NCBI GenBank assembly: GCA_020629835.1
Contig: JAHDCO010000003.1
Coordinates: 1-64,000, forward strand
Length of the DNA: 64,000 bases
Origin: Granulosicoccaceae bacterium
Lineage (GTDB): Bacteria > Pseudomonadota > Gammaproteobacteria > Granulosicoccales > Granulosicoccaceae
Reading direction: 5' to 3'
In this document: piece by piece, positions 1 through 7,557 of the stretch
Layout of the letters: every line of letters begins with the position of its first letter
Numbering within the stretch: position 1 is the stretch's first letter
Program-made: the position numbers and the translations under genes
The notes under the pieces: model-generated
What the model was told of the DNA's origin: nothing
Database searches by the model: none
What the model saw: the letters and a program-made list of their open reading frames with translations, nothing else

Positions 1-2
1 CG

Positions 3-131
3 TGGTGCACAACAAAGCGGCCTGAGCGGCTAGCCGATCACATCGATATTTACATAGATGTGTTGTGCGATCGATTAGAAAGTGATCGCAAAAAACAACG
101 CCGCCTGGCCAGCCAGTCTTTAATCCGATGA
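3..131 (+). CDS. C-terminal fragment of an unidentified protein (5' partial)
   Basis: An open frame runs in from the window edge and stops with TGA at 129-131; the other two forward frames stop within the first 35 bases. The readable tail is about 42 residues, ends in a basic helix-like stretch (RKKQRRLASQSLIR), and is followed directly by a strong hairpin, as expected for a gene end. Too little is present to name a family. It may simply be an open frame by chance, though its position before the terminator-like hairpin favours a real gene end. Confidence 0.35.
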   Translation, partial: WCTTKRPERLADHIDIYIDVLCDRLESDRKKQRRLASQSLIR

Positions 132-146
132 TTAAGGACTTAGCCA

Positions 147-164
147 GCCCCAGTCAACTGGGGC
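147..164. terminator. Hairpin between convergent genes
   Basis: GCCCCAGT at 147-154 pairs perfectly with ACTGGGGC at 157-164, separated by two bases (in practice a 6-bp stem with a small loop). It lies between the end of the partial forward gene and the stop codon of the reverse csaA-like gene, so it could serve both. There is no long T-run, only a short AT-rich tail. Confidence 0.5.
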
Positions 165-169
165 AGTTA

Positions 170-523
170 TTACATTAAGCGAGACCCATTCGGCACAGGC
201 AAATTCACCGACGTTAAAACGATGTCTCCGGCGGCGTCTGCAAACCCTGTCACCAGGCACTCGGACATGAACGGGCCGATTTGTTTTTTGGGAAAGTTCA
301 CGACCGCCACAACCTGTCGCCCGACCAGATCTTCGAGTGTGTAGTGAACGGTAATCTGAGCACTCGATTTCAGTACGCCGATATCCGGGCCAAAGTCGAT
401 GGTTAACTTGTAAGCGGGTCGCCTGGCTTCCGGGAACTCTGCAGCCTCCAGCACGGTACCCACGCGCAAATCGACTTTCTCGAATTCCTGCCAACTCAGC
501 GTGGCGTTTGTGCTTTCGCTCAC
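170..523 (-). CDS. csaA: CsaA-type tRNA-binding domain protein
   Basis: A 117-residue protein made almost entirely of the EMAP-II/Trbp111 OB-fold found in CsaA, MetRS C-termini and Arc1p. Visible hallmarks are FEKVDLRVGTV near residues 14-24, the RPAYKL segment and the SSAQIT motif, then GRQVVAVVNFPKKQIGPF and a C-terminal DIVLTSVNLPVPNG. CsaA is usually about 110 residues, so this is full length. CsaA proteins are dimeric, bind RNA, and were first described as secretion-related chaperones in Bacillus; the role in Proteobacteria is not settled. The start is a GTG, with AAGGA a short way upstream. It stands alone, convergent with the partial gene and preceded upstream by the minisatellite. Confidence 0.85.
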   Translation of the reverse strand: MSESTNATLSWQEFEKVDLRVGTVLEAAEFPEARRPAYKLTIDFGPDIGVLKSSAQITVHYTLEDLVGRQVVAVVNFPKKQIGPFMSECLVTGFADAAGDIVLTSVNLPVPNGSRLM

Positions 524-577
524 CTTATAGTTCCTTGCAATAGTTATCGGTTTGTTCGCATGAGCTGCTGTCTCAAC

Positions 578-685
578 GGGTTTTCAACCGAGGTTTCAAC
601 TGGGTTTTCAACTGGGTTTTCAACTGGGGCTCTGACTGGGTTTCCAACTGGGTTTCCAACTGGGTTTTCGACTGTGTTTCCAACC
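578..685. repeat. 12-bp tandem repeat (minisatellite), nine units
   Basis: Nine head-to-tail 12-bp units with consensus GGGTTTTCAACT (variants with CC for TC, and one diverged unit at 626-637) fill the gap between csaA and the OmpA-type lipoprotein. Because the unit is a multiple of three, it stays open on both strands (tetrapeptide GFST/GFPT forward, NPVE/NPVG reverse). Unit differences change the amino acid in both readings, which argues against selection on either peptide. The rest of the 524-908 gap holds no gene I can support; the last 40 bases before 909 are A/T-rich and end with a weak AGG ribosome-binding site. Confidence 0.85.
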
Positions 686-908
686 GGACCGTGCTGTGTT
701 TCACAGCCCGGCGGGTACAAACTCACAAAACCCCCTAGCACAGCCATTCTATCAGCCGCGTAATGCCTGCCCTGGGTTGCAGATCACAGGGTTTGCGTTG
801 AGGACAGTAACTAACCGCCGACAACGTTATCAATAGTACTCGCAGATCGCACAGCGCAATTCCAGCGCATGAGCGACACAAAAATAATAATTATAAATAG
901 GCGATGAC

Positions 909-1589
909 ATGCAACGACTCACTCTTGCCACCGTGGTGGCTGTAGCCGTGTTCGCGACGGGCTGTGCTACCAATGATCCTAACCAACGCGCCAAAACCGG
1001 GGCTGCAATCGGCGCGGTCGCTGGGGCTGTTCTGGGCCATCAAATTCACGACAAAAACGGCCGCTTTGCCGGCGCAGCTATCGGTGCGTTAACTGCTGCT
1101 GCCGTTGGCAACTACATGGATAAGCAGCAGCGTCAACTGGAACAACAACTCGCAGCGGAACGACAAAATAATGATGTTCGGCTGGTGCGCATTGATGAAG
1201 AAACTCTAAAGCTGGAGCTCGACAGTGAGTCAACGTTTGACGTGAACAGCGCTTCGGTTCGCGCAGACTTTGAGCGAAGCCTCAGCAAAGTGTCAGCGGT
1301 TATCTCTGAATACGGACAAACCGCTGTGCATGTAGTGGGTCACACCGATAGCACCGGCTCAAGCAGTTACAACCAAAAGCTTTCTGAAAAACGCGCCAGT
1401 AGCGTCGGTGCACACCTCGCTTCCGGTGGTGTGCTTCGAGATCGAATGCGACTGAGTGGACGCGGCGAAAATTTACCAGTAGCTGATAACAGCACCAGTC
1501 GCGGCCGTAGCGCCAATCGCCGAGTTGAAATTTACATCAAGCCGATTGTTGAAGGCCGTGAACATCATGCCTTTCGTTCACCGGTGTAG
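909..1589 (+). CDS. OmpA-family lipoprotein with glycine zipper (YiaD-like)
   Basis: A 226-residue envelope protein. The N-terminus is a lipoprotein signal ending in a lipobox (FATGC, Cys about residue 19). Residues about 30-72 form a glycine-zipper membrane segment (GAAIGAVAGAVLG and GAAIGALTAAAVGNYMD), followed by a short helical linker rich in Gln and then an OmpA C-terminal peptidoglycan-binding domain (about residues 95-212). The domain carries VGHTDSTGSSSYNQKLSEKRA and the closing NRRVEIYI motif. The same order occurs in E. coli YiaD. It should anchor the outer membrane to the cell wall. It is monocistronic, ending at a large hairpin shared with the convergent transporter gene. Confidence 0.9.
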   Translation: MQRLTLATVVAVAVFATGCATNDPNQRAKTGAAIGAVAGAVLGHQIHDKNGRFAGAAIGALTAAAVGNYMDKQQRQLEQQLAAERQNNDVRLVRIDEETLKLELDSESTFDVNSASVRADFERSLSKVSAVISEYGQTAVHVVGHTDSTGSSSYNQKLSEKRASSVGAHLASGGVLRDRMRLSGRGENLPVADNSTSRGRSANRRVEIYIKPIVEGREHHAFRSPV

Positions 1590-1605
1590 ATAAGCCATTA
1601 TCGTT

Positions 1606-1641
1606 AGCTGCCCCTTTGAACTCCGTTTGAATGGGGCAGCT
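1606..1641. terminator. Hairpin between convergent genes
   Basis: AGCTGCCCC (1606-1614) and GGGGCAGCT (1633-1641) form a perfect 9-bp stem around an 18-base loop. It begins 17 bases after the OmpA-type lipoprotein stop and ends 4 bases before the stop of the reverse transporter gene. No T-run follows on either strand, so it may act with Rho or as an mRNA-end stabiliser. Confidence 0.5.
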
Positions 1642-1644
1642 GGC

Positions 1645-3432
1645 TTAGCCACCGCTCAGGGGCCAGAACCACAGAATGAGCGGGACACTGATCACCACGA
1701 TCAGAATTTCAAGCGGCAACCCCATCCGCCAATAGTCGCTGAACTTATAACCGCCCGGCCCCATCACCAACGTGTTGCATTGATGACCAATAGGCGTCAA
1801 GAATGCGCACGACGCCCCTACCGCCACGGCCATTAAAAACGGGTCACTGTTAACCCCTAATGAAGTTGCCATCGCGATACCCAAAGGCGCCATGACCAGA
1901 GCCGTGGCCGCATTGTTAATAACATCTGACAACAACATGGTGACCACCAGTAGCAGCGTGATGATCCAATAGACCGCAAAACCGTCAGTCGCCTGCACTA
2001 AACTGTTCGCCACCAACTCGGTTGTACCTGTGGTGGTCAATGCATTACCCACCGGGATCATGGCGGCCAGTAACACAATCACAGGCCAATCAATATCATC
2101 GTAAATTTGTCGTGGCGACAAAATACCCGAGCCCACATAAGCACCAACCGCCATGACAAAAGCCACGGGTAATGACGTCACACCTACGATACCCAAGGCT
2201 ATGGCGGCCGCAAATATGGCAGTTGCCAGAAGCACTCGACGGCTTCGGTTCAAATCGATAGGTCGCTGCGCGAGTGGCCATAAGCCCATGTCTTGTAAGT
2301 GCTGATCAATACTGTCTACATCTCCGTTGAGCAGTAACACATCACCGGGCTTAAACGTTTGCTGACGTAAACGGCGTATGACCGATTCACCGTTTCTCGC
2401 AATGCCTACCAGCGCAACCGATCGACTGCTACGCCGGCGAATAAATTCCACACCACGACCGATTAAGACAGATTCGGTTTTAACCACACCTTCCACCATC
2501 ACATCGTTTTCAGGTGTCGGTGAATTGAAAGCCGGTGTTGCGGTCGTTTGTAATTCCAATGCGTGTTGATCTAAAAACCCTTTCAGTTCCTTTGGGTCCG
2601 CCCGTACGATTAACACATCCCCTTCAGCAACGCGATAGCTGGCTGCAACGTTGCGAGCGAAATGCCTGCGTCCGGCCACACCGATAACTTCCACATTGCT
2701 CTCTTGCAGACCATCGATCTCTCCCAGCGTCTGCCCCACCATCGGTGAGCCTTCGGGCACTTTAGCTTCGGTTAAGTAATTACCCACTTCAAACAACTGA
2801 TTGGCTGTGTTGGTTTCCAATCGTGCTTTAGGAATTAATCGCCAACCAATAAACGTAATAAACAAGCCACCTATTAATGCGATGGGCAAACCGACGGGAG
2901 CAAAGTCGAACATGCCAAAGGGTTCACCGGCTTGTTCGGCACGAATGTTGGCTACGATAATATTGGGTGGTGTACCGATCAGCGTCATCATGCCGCCAAG
3001 CAAACTACCAAACGCCAACGGCATAAGCACCAACGCGGGTGAGCGATTGCGTTCAGTGGAAGTCGATAATGCGATAGGCAGTAACAACGCTAATGCCCCT
3101 ACATTATTCATAAAAGCAGAAGCCACAGTGATAACGCCCGTCAATGCCGCAATGTGCATGATGGGGGTTTCCGTCAAGCCACTGATGCGGCTGGCTATCT
3201 CATCCACCACACCCGCGTTTTTAAGCGCTGAACTAATGATTAGCACCGCCGCAACGGTGACCACTGCCGGATGACCAAACCCTTCAAACGCTTCGGCCGG
3301 ATCTATCAGCTGCAACAAAACACACGCCACCAACGCCACCATGGCCACTAAATCATAGCGCCAGCGCCCCCAACCAAACAGAAACATGGTGAGCACTAGC
3401 ACCGCACTGATGGCAATTTGATCTGGGGTCAT
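1645..3432 (-). CDS. SLC13-family transporter with two RCK_C domains
   Basis: About 595 residues of polytopic membrane protein of the divalent anion:Na+ symporter type. The N-terminal half has repeated hydrophobic helices with the family-typical SAFMNNVGALALLLP and IGTPPNIIVANI motifs. The middle (about residues 215-375) is soluble and holds two TrkA-C/RCK_C regulatory domains (a VPEGSPMVGQTLGEI start, then GVEFIRRRSSRSVALVGI). The C-terminal half repeats the transporter motif with LLSDVINNAATALVMAPL and PIGHQCNTLVMGPGGY. Substrates in this family include dicarboxylates, sulfate and sulfonates; the sequence alone does not choose. The ATG at 3432 is preferred; a GTG at 3453 would add seven residues. 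Confidence 0.88.
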   Translation of the reverse strand: MTPDQIAISAVLVLTMFLFGWGRWRYDLVAMVALVACVLLQLIDPAEAFEGFGHPAVVTVAAVLIISSALKNAGVVDEIASRISGLTETPIMHIAALTGVITVASAFMNNVGALALLLPIALSTSTERNRSPALVLMPLAFGSLLGGMMTLIGTPPNIIVANIRAEQAGEPFGMFDFAPVGLPIALIGGLFITFIGWRLIPKARLETNTANQLFEVGNYLTEAKVPEGSPMVGQTLGEIDGLQESNVEVIGVAGRRHFARNVAASYRVAEGDVLIVRADPKELKGFLDQHALELQTTATPAFNSPTPENDVMVEGVVKTESVLIGRGVEFIRRRSSRSVALVGIARNGESVIRRLRQQTFKPGDVLLLNGDVDSIDQHLQDMGLWPLAQRPIDLNRSRRVLLATAIFAAAIALGIVGVTSLPVAFVMAVGAYVGSGILSPRQIYDDIDWPVIVLLAAMIPVGNALTTTGTTELVANSLVQATDGFAVYWIITLLLVVTMLLSDVINNAATALVMAPLGIAMATSLGVNSDPFLMAVAVGASCAFLTPIGHQCNTLVMGPGGYKFSDYWRMGLPLEILIVVISVPLILWFWPLSGG

Positions 3433-3505
3433 AGGGTTTACAGATGGTTGCACACCTTTTGCATTCTATCAGTGGATGCTGTTTGCGTTACGGTAGAGAC
3501 ACCGC

Positions 3506-4468
3506 ATGACCACAGAGGAATTTGGACCCCGACTAACCGTTGATTTGACGGTCGATGGGGTGCAGATGGGCTATCTGAAGGTGCCGCTGAGTTGCTCAGA
3601 GAGCCCGCTGCGTCAGCATCAGACGCCGCTGTGCGTGATACGAAATGGCACAGGCCCTACCGTGTGCGTGTTGTCCGGAACCGATGCAGGTTACGCTACC
3701 GGCACCACCATTTTGAATAAGTTGTTCACAGCACCTGACGCCAGTTGCATCAGCGGAACCTTAATTCTGCTGCCAGCGTTGTTCACACCACAATCAACTG
3801 TGTCACAACACGATGTACATACTAGCCGCGTCAACGAAGCCCTCGATGAGAAAATATTACAACACTGCGATGCGGTGATTGAATTGGCAAGTGCATCTCG
3901 GGGTGTTGAAGTAGCTGCGCACGCAGCGATCTGGGCTACCCAATTATCAGATAAACCATCAGGGACACACGAGGATGCGGAAGCGCTCATGGCTGCCTGC
4001 GGTGCACCTTTTAGCGTCAGGCGATTTGATCCTCCCGCAAAACACTCTGTTGCTGATTTGATGCAAAGTCGCAACGGTATTTTCTTAAGACTGGATGTCG
4101 GGCGATACAACGCCACCGATAAGTTATCTCAGTTGTTAGGTGTTTCAACAGTGCGTAACGCCTTACTGCATTTATCAGTACTGAAAGACGCTCCGTTTAC
4201 GCTTCAGGCCACGCGCATTCTGGAAGTCTCCAATCACCAACACTTCATCGCCTCAGCCAAACACGGCCTGGTGCATTGGTTTGTGGATTTAGGCGGTACG
4301 GTACATCGTGGCAATCCAATTGCCGCGATTATCAGTAACGACGACCCCTTTAATATTCCTACGATGATTGATGCGCGGATTAACGGTATTCTGCTTGCCA
4401 AGCTGGACACGGCAATTACGCAGCCTGAACAACTGCTCGCTGTTGTTGCCGATGAAGTGCCCCGCTAA
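3506..4468 (+). CDS. AstE/DoeB-fold protein lacking the zinc site (probable pseudoenzyme)
   Basis: A 320-residue member of the succinylglutamate desuccinylase/aspartoacylase branch of M14. The layout follows DoeB-type N-acetyl-diaminobutyrate deacetylases: an N-terminal segment, a core starting at VIRNGTGPTVCVLSG (about residues 44-58), and a C-terminal beta-barrel domain (about 225-320) with GLVHWFVDLGGTVHRGNPI. The metal-binding places are altered: where active members have NHGDE this protein reads TDAGYATG, and where they have DIHSGG it reads ELASASRG. All three expected zinc ligands are therefore gone. It may bind a small acyl-amino acid without hydrolysing it, or have a structural role. 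It is followed closely by a glycosyltransferase gene, probably cotranscribed. Confidence 0.7.
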   Translation: MTTEEFGPRLTVDLTVDGVQMGYLKVPLSCSESPLRQHQTPLCVIRNGTGPTVCVLSGTDAGYATGTTILNKLFTAPDASCISGTLILLPALFTPQSTVSQHDVHTSRVNEALDEKILQHCDAVIELASASRGVEVAAHAAIWATQLSDKPSGTHEDAEALMAACGAPFSVRRFDPPAKHSVADLMQSRNGIFLRLDVGRYNATDKLSQLLGVSTVRNALLHLSVLKDAPFTLQATRILEVSNHQHFIASAKHGLVHWFVDLGGTVHRGNPIAAIISNDDPFNIPTMIDARINGILLAKLDTAITQPEQLLAVVADEVPR

Positions 4469-4492
4469 CAAAGAGTGCGCTACAGTTACGCT

Positions 4493-5338
4493 ATGAGTGA
4501 TGTACCAACGATCAGTGTGATTATTCCAACGCATAACCGCGTAACCACCCTGGCTCGCGCGCTCGATTCGGTATTAGCGCAAAACTTGAAGCCACTGGAA
4601 ATCATTGTTATTGACGATGGCTCAAACGATGAAACCGGTGAGCTGTTAAAGCTAAACTATCCGCAAGTAAAGTCTTATAGACAATCTAACCATGGCGTAT
4701 CCCACGCCAGAAATCGCGGTATTGAATCCGCTCGTGGGGATTGGATAGCATTACTTGATTCCGATGACGAATGGTATCCGGGCAAACTGGCCGCACAGGT
4801 CAAAGAGCTTGAACGCTTGCCCGATCTGCGCTTATGCCATAGCGATGAACATTGGATCCGCAATGGAAAGCGTGTTAATCCAAGGCGGCGCCATACCAAA
4901 TTAGGCGGCCATATCTTCCAACACTGTTTACCGCTGTGTGCTATCTCACCCTCGGCTGCCATGATTCATCGTTCGGTGTTTACGGACATTGGTTATTTCG
5001 ATGAATCGCTACCGGCCTGTGAAGACTACGATTTTTGGTTGCGACTTACGGCACGAGAAGCCGTTGCCTATTGCGATGCTCCGCTGGTTATCAAATACGG
5101 CGGCCACAGTGATCAACTGTCTCGTCGGTTCATGGCGATGGACCGATTTCGCCTGGTGGCACTGGAGAAAATTCTGTGCGCTGATGTACTGTCCCCCGCT
5201 AACGAGGCAGCAGCCATACGAACACTTGCACAAAAATTTCAGGTGTATTCAGCCGGTGCGATGAAACGCGGTCGAACCGCAGAAGTGGCTGAATTAAGAA
5301 ATCGTTATGAACCCTGGTTGGCACGTTATACTGCATAG
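4493..5338 (+). CDS. Family 2 glycosyltransferase
   Basis: A 281-residue GT-A fold enzyme. It opens with ISVIIPTHNRVTTLARALDSV, has the nucleotide-sugar motif VIDDGSNDET, the metal-binding DSDDEW (a DxD variant) about residue 90, and CEDYDFWLRL further on as the likely acceptor/catalytic-base region. No membrane helices are seen, so it acts on the cytoplasmic side, probably in assembling a lipopolysaccharide or exopolysaccharide. A GTG at 4475 is also in frame but would add six residues; the ATG at 4493 puts the beta-strand at the usual distance from the N-terminus. It abuts the next gene (TAG followed at once by ATG). Confidence 0.85.
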   Translation: MSDVPTISVIIPTHNRVTTLARALDSVLAQNLKPLEIIVIDDGSNDETGELLKLNYPQVKSYRQSNHGVSHARNRGIESARGDWIALLDSDDEWYPGKLAAQVKELERLPDLRLCHSDEHWIRNGKRVNPRRRHTKLGGHIFQHCLPLCAISPSAAMIHRSVFTDIGYFDESLPACEDYDFWLRLTAREAVAYCDAPLVIKYGGHSDQLSRRFMAMDRFRLVALEKILCADVLSPANEAAAIRTLAQKFQVYSAGAMKRGRTAEVAELRNRYEPWLARYTA

Positions 5339-5710
5339 ATGTCAGCACTAGTTTTTAAACTCAGAAACGTTCCAGAAGACGAAGCCCAGGATGTTCGAGA
5401 GCTTCTCGAAACCAACCGTATTGAGTTTTATGAAACAACGGCTGGCAATTGGGGTATCGCGATGCCCGGGTTATGGGCCGCTGACGACGATGATGTCGAA
5501 AAAGCCAAAGCATTAATACAAGCTTACCAACGCGAACGCACTCAACAACAGCGGCTCAAATATCAGGATGCCGTAGCCCGTGGTGAATCACCTAAGTGGT
5601 ATGCGCGTTTCATTGAAAACCCCTTACCCACCATAGGAATAGTGCTGTTCTGTTTGTTCATTGTGTATGCACTATTGTCCCCATTCGTGCGGCTGGCGTT
5701 ACCTAACTAA
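5339..5710 (+). CDS. DUF6164-family small membrane protein
   Basis: A 123-residue protein with a soluble N-terminal part that resembles the DUF2007-like fold (ALVFKLRNVPEDEAQDVRELLE), an acidic stretch WAADDDDVEKAK, a basic helix, and one membrane helix near residues 96-118 (TIGIVLFCLFIVYALLSPF). Function is unknown in this family. The start codon follows the stop of the glycosyltransferase gene without a gap, so the two are almost certainly translated from one message. Confidence 0.75.
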   Translation: MSALVFKLRNVPEDEAQDVRELLETNRIEFYETTAGNWGIAMPGLWAADDDDVEKAKALIQAYQRERTQQQRLKYQDAVARGESPKWYARFIENPLPTIGIVLFCLFIVYALLSPFVRLALPN

Positions 5711-5738
5711 GCTTTACCTTTCCAAATGGTCGGTATTC

Positions 5739-5779
5739 GTGCGCGTTTAGTGGCTTAAAAGACGCATTCGTTAGCGCAC
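5739..5779. repeat. Inverted repeat after the GT2/DUF6164 operon
   Basis: GTGCGC (5739-5744) and GCGCAC (5774-5779) form a 6-bp stem around a 29-base interval shortly after the DUF6164 stop. It may mark the transcript end, but there is no T-run. The rest of the 257-base gap up to the GH16 gene shows no further feature I can support. Confidence 0.25.
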
Positions 5780-5967
5780 TGAAAACTTGTGTGTGAATGT
5801 TTCAGTGGCAGGTAATTTGACCTTGCAAAACGGTAAACCGCTTAAGTCGTTTTACACCGCTTTTTTCAGTCAGGATTCACACCCCGCTGATACCGTGCGC
5901 CCAGCATAAAGTCAGCCGGTTAAAGCCGGGCTGTTCATCTCTAATCTTTTCTAATTTTGAGTATTCA

Positions 5968-7413
5968 ATGAAACGTTTGCGTTTGTCGATTTTTCTGGGA
6001 GCTACTGTGCTCTCAACGTTTGTCCACGCTGATACGCAACCCCCATCGGTACCGAACAACGTTGAAGCTTCTGCGTTATCTGACAACAGTATCCGTGTGC
6101 ATTGGAATGCACCGTGGGATAACGTCGCAGTGACCGGCTACAACATCTATCGTGACGGTGGTTATTACACAACGGTTCGTGCAACAAATTTCATCGATAA
6201 AGGACTACAAACCGGGTCAACGCATCAATACCAAGTGGTCGCCTTTGATAGCAGCTACAACTTTTCCAGTAAGTCGCTCACAGCACAAGCAACCGCCAAC
6301 TTATCGCAAAGCATCAGTGGCGCGGTGACACCGAATACGAACGGGACAGCGACCGTACCTTCTGGCTTGAATGCCGCCACAGTCAACGGCAACGAGTTGC
6401 GCATCGAATGGCAACCAAGTGCTAATGCGATTGGTTACAACATCTATCGGGACGGTGCCTACTACACCACGGTGAATTCGGGTACGAGCTTCGTTGACCG
6501 GGTAAATTGGGGACAAAACTACACCTACACCGTCGCTTCATTCACAGCGGACAACCGTTTCTCTCTGCAAAGCGCTGGGGTAATAGGAAACACGGCCGGT
6601 GTTACCGACGATAACGTCTTTAACGATAGCAGCGCAGGTACTGACAACGTAGATTCATCTAACACCACATCAGCTGGAGCACCCGAGGGTTACCAACTCG
6701 TATTTAACGATGACTTTAGAGGCTATGCATTAGACACCAGCAAGTGGAATAGTCGATACCGCTGGGGACCGAATTGGATTATTAACGGCGAAAAGCAATA
6801 TTACGTTGACATTATTAACGAGCCTAACTTCGGACACAGCCCGTTTGAGTTTGATGGAGAGCATCTCACCATCAATGCCATACCCACTCCAGACTGGTTA
6901 AAAGATAAAGCTAACTGGCAACCCTATTTATCCGGTGCACTGACAACACACAACAAATTCACTATGCGTTACGGGTATGTCGAGATGCGAGCCAAACTAC
7001 CGCGCGGCCGCGGACTCTGGCCTGCGTTCTGGTTGCTACACAATAACGACTACGACAGACGACCCGAAATTGATGTGGTTGAGATGTTGGGTAGTCAGTC
7101 CAATCTGGTCTACCACACCTATCACCATTACGAAAACGGTCAACTAAAATCCACCCCGTCGTATGAAGCCTGGGGGCCGGATTATTCAGCTGACTTTCAC
7201 ACCTACGCGGTACGGTGGGAGCCAGGATTAATCGTTTGGTACGTGGACGGCGTAGAACGAAATCGCTATGAAAACGGCAACGTTTCGTGGGAAGACATGT
7301 ATTTACTGGTGAATTTGGCACTGGGCGGATGGTGGGCTAACGATCCGGATGGAAGCACACCCTTTCCGGCGCGGTTCACCATTGACTATATTCGAGCGTG
7401 GCAGAAACCCTGA
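5968..7413 (+). CDS. Secreted GH16 endo-beta-glucanase with two FN3 domains
   Basis: A 481-residue exported glycan hydrolase. A signal peptide ends near FVHA-DT (residue 21). Two fibronectin type III domains follow (about 24-110 and 128-210), both carrying the near-identical GYNIYRDG(G/A)YYTTV segment. A Ser/Thr/Asn-rich linker leads to a GH16 catalytic domain (about 243-481). The active-site signature EIDVVE is at residues 367-372, with E367 as nucleophile, D369 as helper and E372 as acid/base; WPAFWLL and FHTYAVRWEPG are also typical. Family knowledge points to laminarin or a related beta-1,3-glucan, fitting algal polysaccharide use, but agarase or carrageenase activity cannot be excluded by eye. 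The gene stands alone and ends at a clear terminator. Confidence 0.9.
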   Translation: MKRLRLSIFLGATVLSTFVHADTQPPSVPNNVEASALSDNSIRVHWNAPWDNVAVTGYNIYRDGGYYTTVRATNFIDKGLQTGSTHQYQVVAFDSSYNFSSKSLTAQATANLSQSISGAVTPNTNGTATVPSGLNAATVNGNELRIEWQPSANAIGYNIYRDGAYYTTVNSGTSFVDRVNWGQNYTYTVASFTADNRFSLQSAGVIGNTAGVTDDNVFNDSSAGTDNVDSSNTTSAGAPEGYQLVFNDDFRGYALDTSKWNSRYRWGPNWIINGEKQYYVDIINEPNFGHSPFEFDGEHLTINAIPTPDWLKDKANWQPYLSGALTTHNKFTMRYGYVEMRAKLPRGRGLWPAFWLLHNNDYDRRPEIDVVEMLGSQSNLVYHTYHHYENGQLKSTPSYEAWGPDYSADFHTYAVRWEPGLIVWYVDGVERNRYENGNVSWEDMYLLVNLALGGWWANDPDGSTPFPARFTIDYIRAWQKP

Positions 7414-7483
7414 ACCAGCCGCCAGTTTTACGCACTTGCCGCTAGCTAAATCTGAGACTTTCTTAAAGTCACGTTAGGAAGTG

Positions 7484-7507
7484 TGACTCGGGGCGCCGAG
7501 TCATTTT
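7484..7507 (+). terminator. Intrinsic terminator of the GH16 gene
   Basis: TGACTCGG (7484-7491) and CCGAGTCA (7496-7503) form a perfect 8-bp stem with a GGCG loop, followed by TTTT. It sits about 70 bases after the GH16 stop and before the next forward gene. Confidence 0.75.
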
Positions 7508-7557
7508 GAACGCATGGGTACACTCTTTAGCCATTAACGTGCTGAATTGGATAGCCC

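Noticed and set aside
578-685. Possible CRISPR array
   Set aside because: Units are 12 bp and contiguous, with no spacers and no cas genes nearby.
544-763. Two 67-residue open frames, one on each strand, across the minisatellite
   Set aside because: They exist only because the 12-bp unit has no stops; unit differences change the amino acid in both readings and no ribosome-binding site is convincing.
3691-4116. Reverse open frame of 141 codons
   Set aside because: Lies wholly inside the forward AstE/DoeB-like gene and shows no recognisable features.
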